From Nostoc sp. TH1S01 (GTDB lineage Bacteria; Cyanobacteriota; Cyanobacteriia; Cyanobacteriales; Nostocaceae), in NCBI GenBank assembly GCA_018993265.1, contig JAGKSW010000047.1, positions 1 to 34,825 of the forward strand: DNA of 34,825 nucleotides. Reading direction: 5' to 3'. Positions 32,944-34,825 of this stretch are shown here, piece by piece. The notes below the pieces were generated by a model. It was not told where the DNA came from, made no database searches, and saw only the letters and a program-made list of their open reading frames with translations. The first letter of the stretch is position 1, and the number at the start of each line of letters is the position of its first letter. The position numbers and the translations under genes are program-made.

Positions 32944-34173
32944 ATGAAAAGACGTGATTTTCTGATCCAAGCAGGACTGTTTTCTACAACTGCGATCGCC
33001 TCTATCACCTGTAATACTTGGGTAGTTAGATCCGCAACCAATAAAAGCAATCATCAGCGTTTGATTGTGATTTTTATGCGTGGTGGCGCGGATGGTTTAA
33101 ATATAGTAGTGCCTTACACAGAGCCAGCTTACTATCAAGCCCGACCAAAAATCGCTCTTGCCAAACCAGGCCAAGAAAACGGAGTTTTAGATTTAGATGG
33201 TCACTTTGGCTTACATCCAGCCTTAGCACCATTGATGCCACTGTGGCAACAAGATAATTTAGCCTTCGTTCATGCTTGTGGTTCTCCCGATCCAACTCGC
33301 TCTCATTTTGACGCTCAGTTATATATGGAAATTGGTATTCCTGGGAACCAAAGAGTTAACGAAGGTTGGATGAATCGTTTATTGAGTGCTATTTCTAACA
33401 AAACACCCATCCAAGCAGTGAGTGTAGGTACAACTAAACCCCGCATTTTGAATGGTCAAATGCCAGTTGCTAACTTAGCCAGAGGCAGAAATGCTAGTAA
33501 ACCAATTTCTCTAGATAGACCACAAGTAGGTGCAGCATTTGACCAACTGTACAGTGGTAGCGATGTTCTCAGCCAAAATTATCGCCAAGGAAAAATTACC
33601 CGTCAAGCCTTGATGAAGAACTTAGCGCAAGAAATGGAAATGGCGAATAATGGCGCACCACCACCCGATGGCTTTGTGGGTGATGCTCAACGATTGGGCA
33701 AACTCATGGCTAAAGATCCCCGAATTGAGTTAGGGTTTATGGCTTTGGGTGGTTGGGATACCCATGTTAACCAAGGTAGCAGTAATGGTAATTTAGCTAA
33801 AAGCTTAGGAGGTTTAGGAAAAGGGTTAGCAGCTTTAGTCCAAAGTTTAGGCCCAGCTTATCAAAACACAGTGATTTTAGTCATGTCCGAATTTGGCCGG
33901 ACATTACGGGAAAATAGCAATAATGGCACTGATCATGGCCACGGCAATGTTATGTGGGTTTTAGGTGGCAAAGTCCGTGGTGGTAAAGTTTACGGCGAAT
34001 GGCCGGGCTTGGAAACAGCCGCACTTTATGAGAAAAGAGACTTGGCGGTGACTACTGATTTTCGAGATGTAATTTCTGATGTGTTAGCACGACATTTGTC
34101 GGTGAATGACACCCAACTAAGTAAAGTTTTCCCCAGTTATACTCCCAAGCAAAAAATTGCTTTGTTAGCTTGA
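32944..34173 (+). CDS. DUF1501 Tat-exported protein
   Basis: The ATG at 32944 gives MKRRDFLIQAGLFSTTAIASITC, a twin-arginine signal (RRDF) like that of other DUF1501 members. The 409-residue protein contains IVIFMRGGADGLNIVVPY, the acidic DPTRSHFDAQLYME, GGWDTHVNQG and MSEFGRTLRENSNNGTDHGHG. These Asp and His residues resemble metal ligands of the alkaline phosphatase/sulfatase superfamily, to which DUF1501 has been related. The substrate is unknown. It follows its usual partner DUF1800. Export in folded form would be expected if a metal is inserted in the cytoplasm. Confidence 0.92.
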   Translation: MKRRDFLIQAGLFSTTAIASITCNTWVVRSATNKSNHQRLIVIFMRGGADGLNIVVPYTEPAYYQARPKIALAKPGQENGVLDLDGHFGLHPALAPLMPLWQQDNLAFVHACGSPDPTRSHFDAQLYMEIGIPGNQRVNEGWMNRLLSAISNKTPIQAVSVGTTKPRILNGQMPVANLARGRNASKPISLDRPQVGAAFDQLYSGSDVLSQNYRQGKITRQALMKNLAQEMEMANNGAPPPDGFVGDAQRLGKLMAKDPRIELGFMALGGWDTHVNQGSSNGNLAKSLGGLGKGLAALVQSLGPAYQNTVILVMSEFGRTLRENSNNGTDHGHGNVMWVLGGKVRGGKVYGEWPGLETAALYEKRDLAVTTDFRDVISDVLARHLSVNDTQLSKVFPSYTPKQKIALLA

Positions 34174-34297
34174 GCGGTGCGATCGCGATTTTTTTGCCAT
34201 CATAGGTGTTATTTATCACATTTTTTAACCAAATACTGATTAACCAAGAGTCTTTGCTAAGATAATTGTTTACATAAGTTAACATTGTCTCGCAGTT

Positions 34298-34825
34298 ATG
34301 ACCACAATTAAGACGGCTTTCCAGACACATCAACAAGAAGTCACGCGATTGTTTTCCCATCTGCAAGTTGAGGGTAACAAACTGACTCATCAACCTGGTA
34401 GTGTTCTGGGAAGTACCGCCTTAGTTGCAGGTACAACCGTTGGCGCTGGAATTTTGGCATTACCTGCGGTGACGTTACCTTCTGGTGTGATTCCTTCTAC
34501 AGTTTTGTTGATTGCTGTCTGGCTATATACTTTGGTTTCAGGGTTGTTAATTGCCGAAGTCAGCATTAATACCATGCGTCTATCCGGTCGTCCTAGTGTA
34601 GGTTTATTAGCCATGATTGAAAATACTCTGGGGACTACGGGAGCGCGAATGGCTGGTGCGGCTTATATGTTGCTGCACTATGCTTTATTGGTAGCTTATG
34701 TTACCCAAGGTGGGGAGATTTTGATATCTGCGGTTTCTCATCTTTGGGGTGGACAGAACTCATTACCTAGTTGGGTAGGAACCGCAGCGTTTACACTGCT
34801 ATTTGGCAGCATTATGTATTTAGAG
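34298..34825 (+). CDS. Aromatic amino acid permease, 3' truncated by the window
   Basis: An ATG at 34298 opens a frame that runs to the end of the window (176 codons seen). After a ~35-residue soluble head comes GSVLGSTALVAGTTVGAGILALP, the first membrane helix and signature of the hydroxy/aromatic amino acid permease family (Mtr, TyrP, TnaB). More helices follow (STVLLIAVWLYTLVSGLLIAEVS, AAYMLLHYALLVAYVTQGGEIL). Known for the family: proton-coupled uptake of tryptophan or tyrosine across the inner membrane. About 400-410 residues would be expected, so more than half is missing. The upstream gap is 124 bp. Confidence 0.88.
   Translation, partial: MTTIKTAFQTHQQEVTRLFSHLQVEGNKLTHQPGSVLGSTALVAGTTVGAGILALPAVTLPSGVIPSTVLLIAVWLYTLVSGLLIAEVSINTMRLSGRPSVGLLAMIENTLGTTGARMAGAAYMLLHYALLVAYVTQGGEILISAVSHLWGGQNSLPSWVGTAAFTLLFGSIMYLE

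Overview
The window looks like chromosome from a filamentous, heterocyst-forming cyanobacterium (Nostocales: Nostoc, Calothrix, Tolypothrix or a relative). This rests on the many HIP1 octamers (GCGATCGC), heptanucleotide STRR repeats, other small dispersed intergenic repeats, and gene families typical of the group: cyanobacterial UrtABCDE, Ser/Thr kinases with an N-terminal zinc ribbon, DUF4114/Calx-beta/RTX exoproteins, and short STAND ATPases. I could not run a search, so the genus is an inference.

Layout. 1-2061 is the 3' part of a large Ca-binding exoprotein (GDPD tail, phytase-like esterase, Calx-beta, DUF4114). 2246-5511 holds an unrecognised pair: a beta-repeat protein translationally coupled to a polytopic membrane protein. 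A STAS regulator follows on the minus strand, then about 0.94 kb of AT-rich DNA without genes. 6871-8140 is a complete IS4-family element with terminal inverted repeats and an 11-bp target duplication, but its transposase is broken by one in-frame TGA. 8473-11784 is housekeeping: a TPM-domain protein, CobH/CbiC, a small membrane protein and DapB.

12251-19354 is the urea ABC transporter operon: urtA (periplasmic binding protein), urtB and urtC (permeases), urtD and urtE (ATPases). It has been remodelled. A MITE-like element sits in the urtA leader, a second MITE with a strongly folded core sits between urtA and urtB, and an HNH-endonuclease-like gene separates urtD from urtE. A possible NtcA-type promoter lies upstream. 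Downstream are a 2TM protein, a short STAND ATPase, and a transmembrane Ser/Thr kinase whose outer domain belongs to the same periplasmic-binding fold class as UrtA.

24341-26953 encodes a subtilisin/kexin-like protease with a P domain and RTX repeats, probably exported by type I secretion. Then come a DUF2207-like protein ending in 25 glycines, a creatininase-family hydrolase, a ROK/polyphosphate-glucokinase-like kinase, a PLP-dependent threonine/serine dehydratase-like enzyme, a DUF1800/DUF1501 secreted pair, and the 5' part of an aromatic amino acid permease that runs off the end.

The most unusual feature is the concentration of mobile and structured elements in the urt operon, above all the 210-bp MITE at 13694-13903. 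Its interior folds on paper into a closed multi-helix structure resembling an RNA rather than a simple hairpin.
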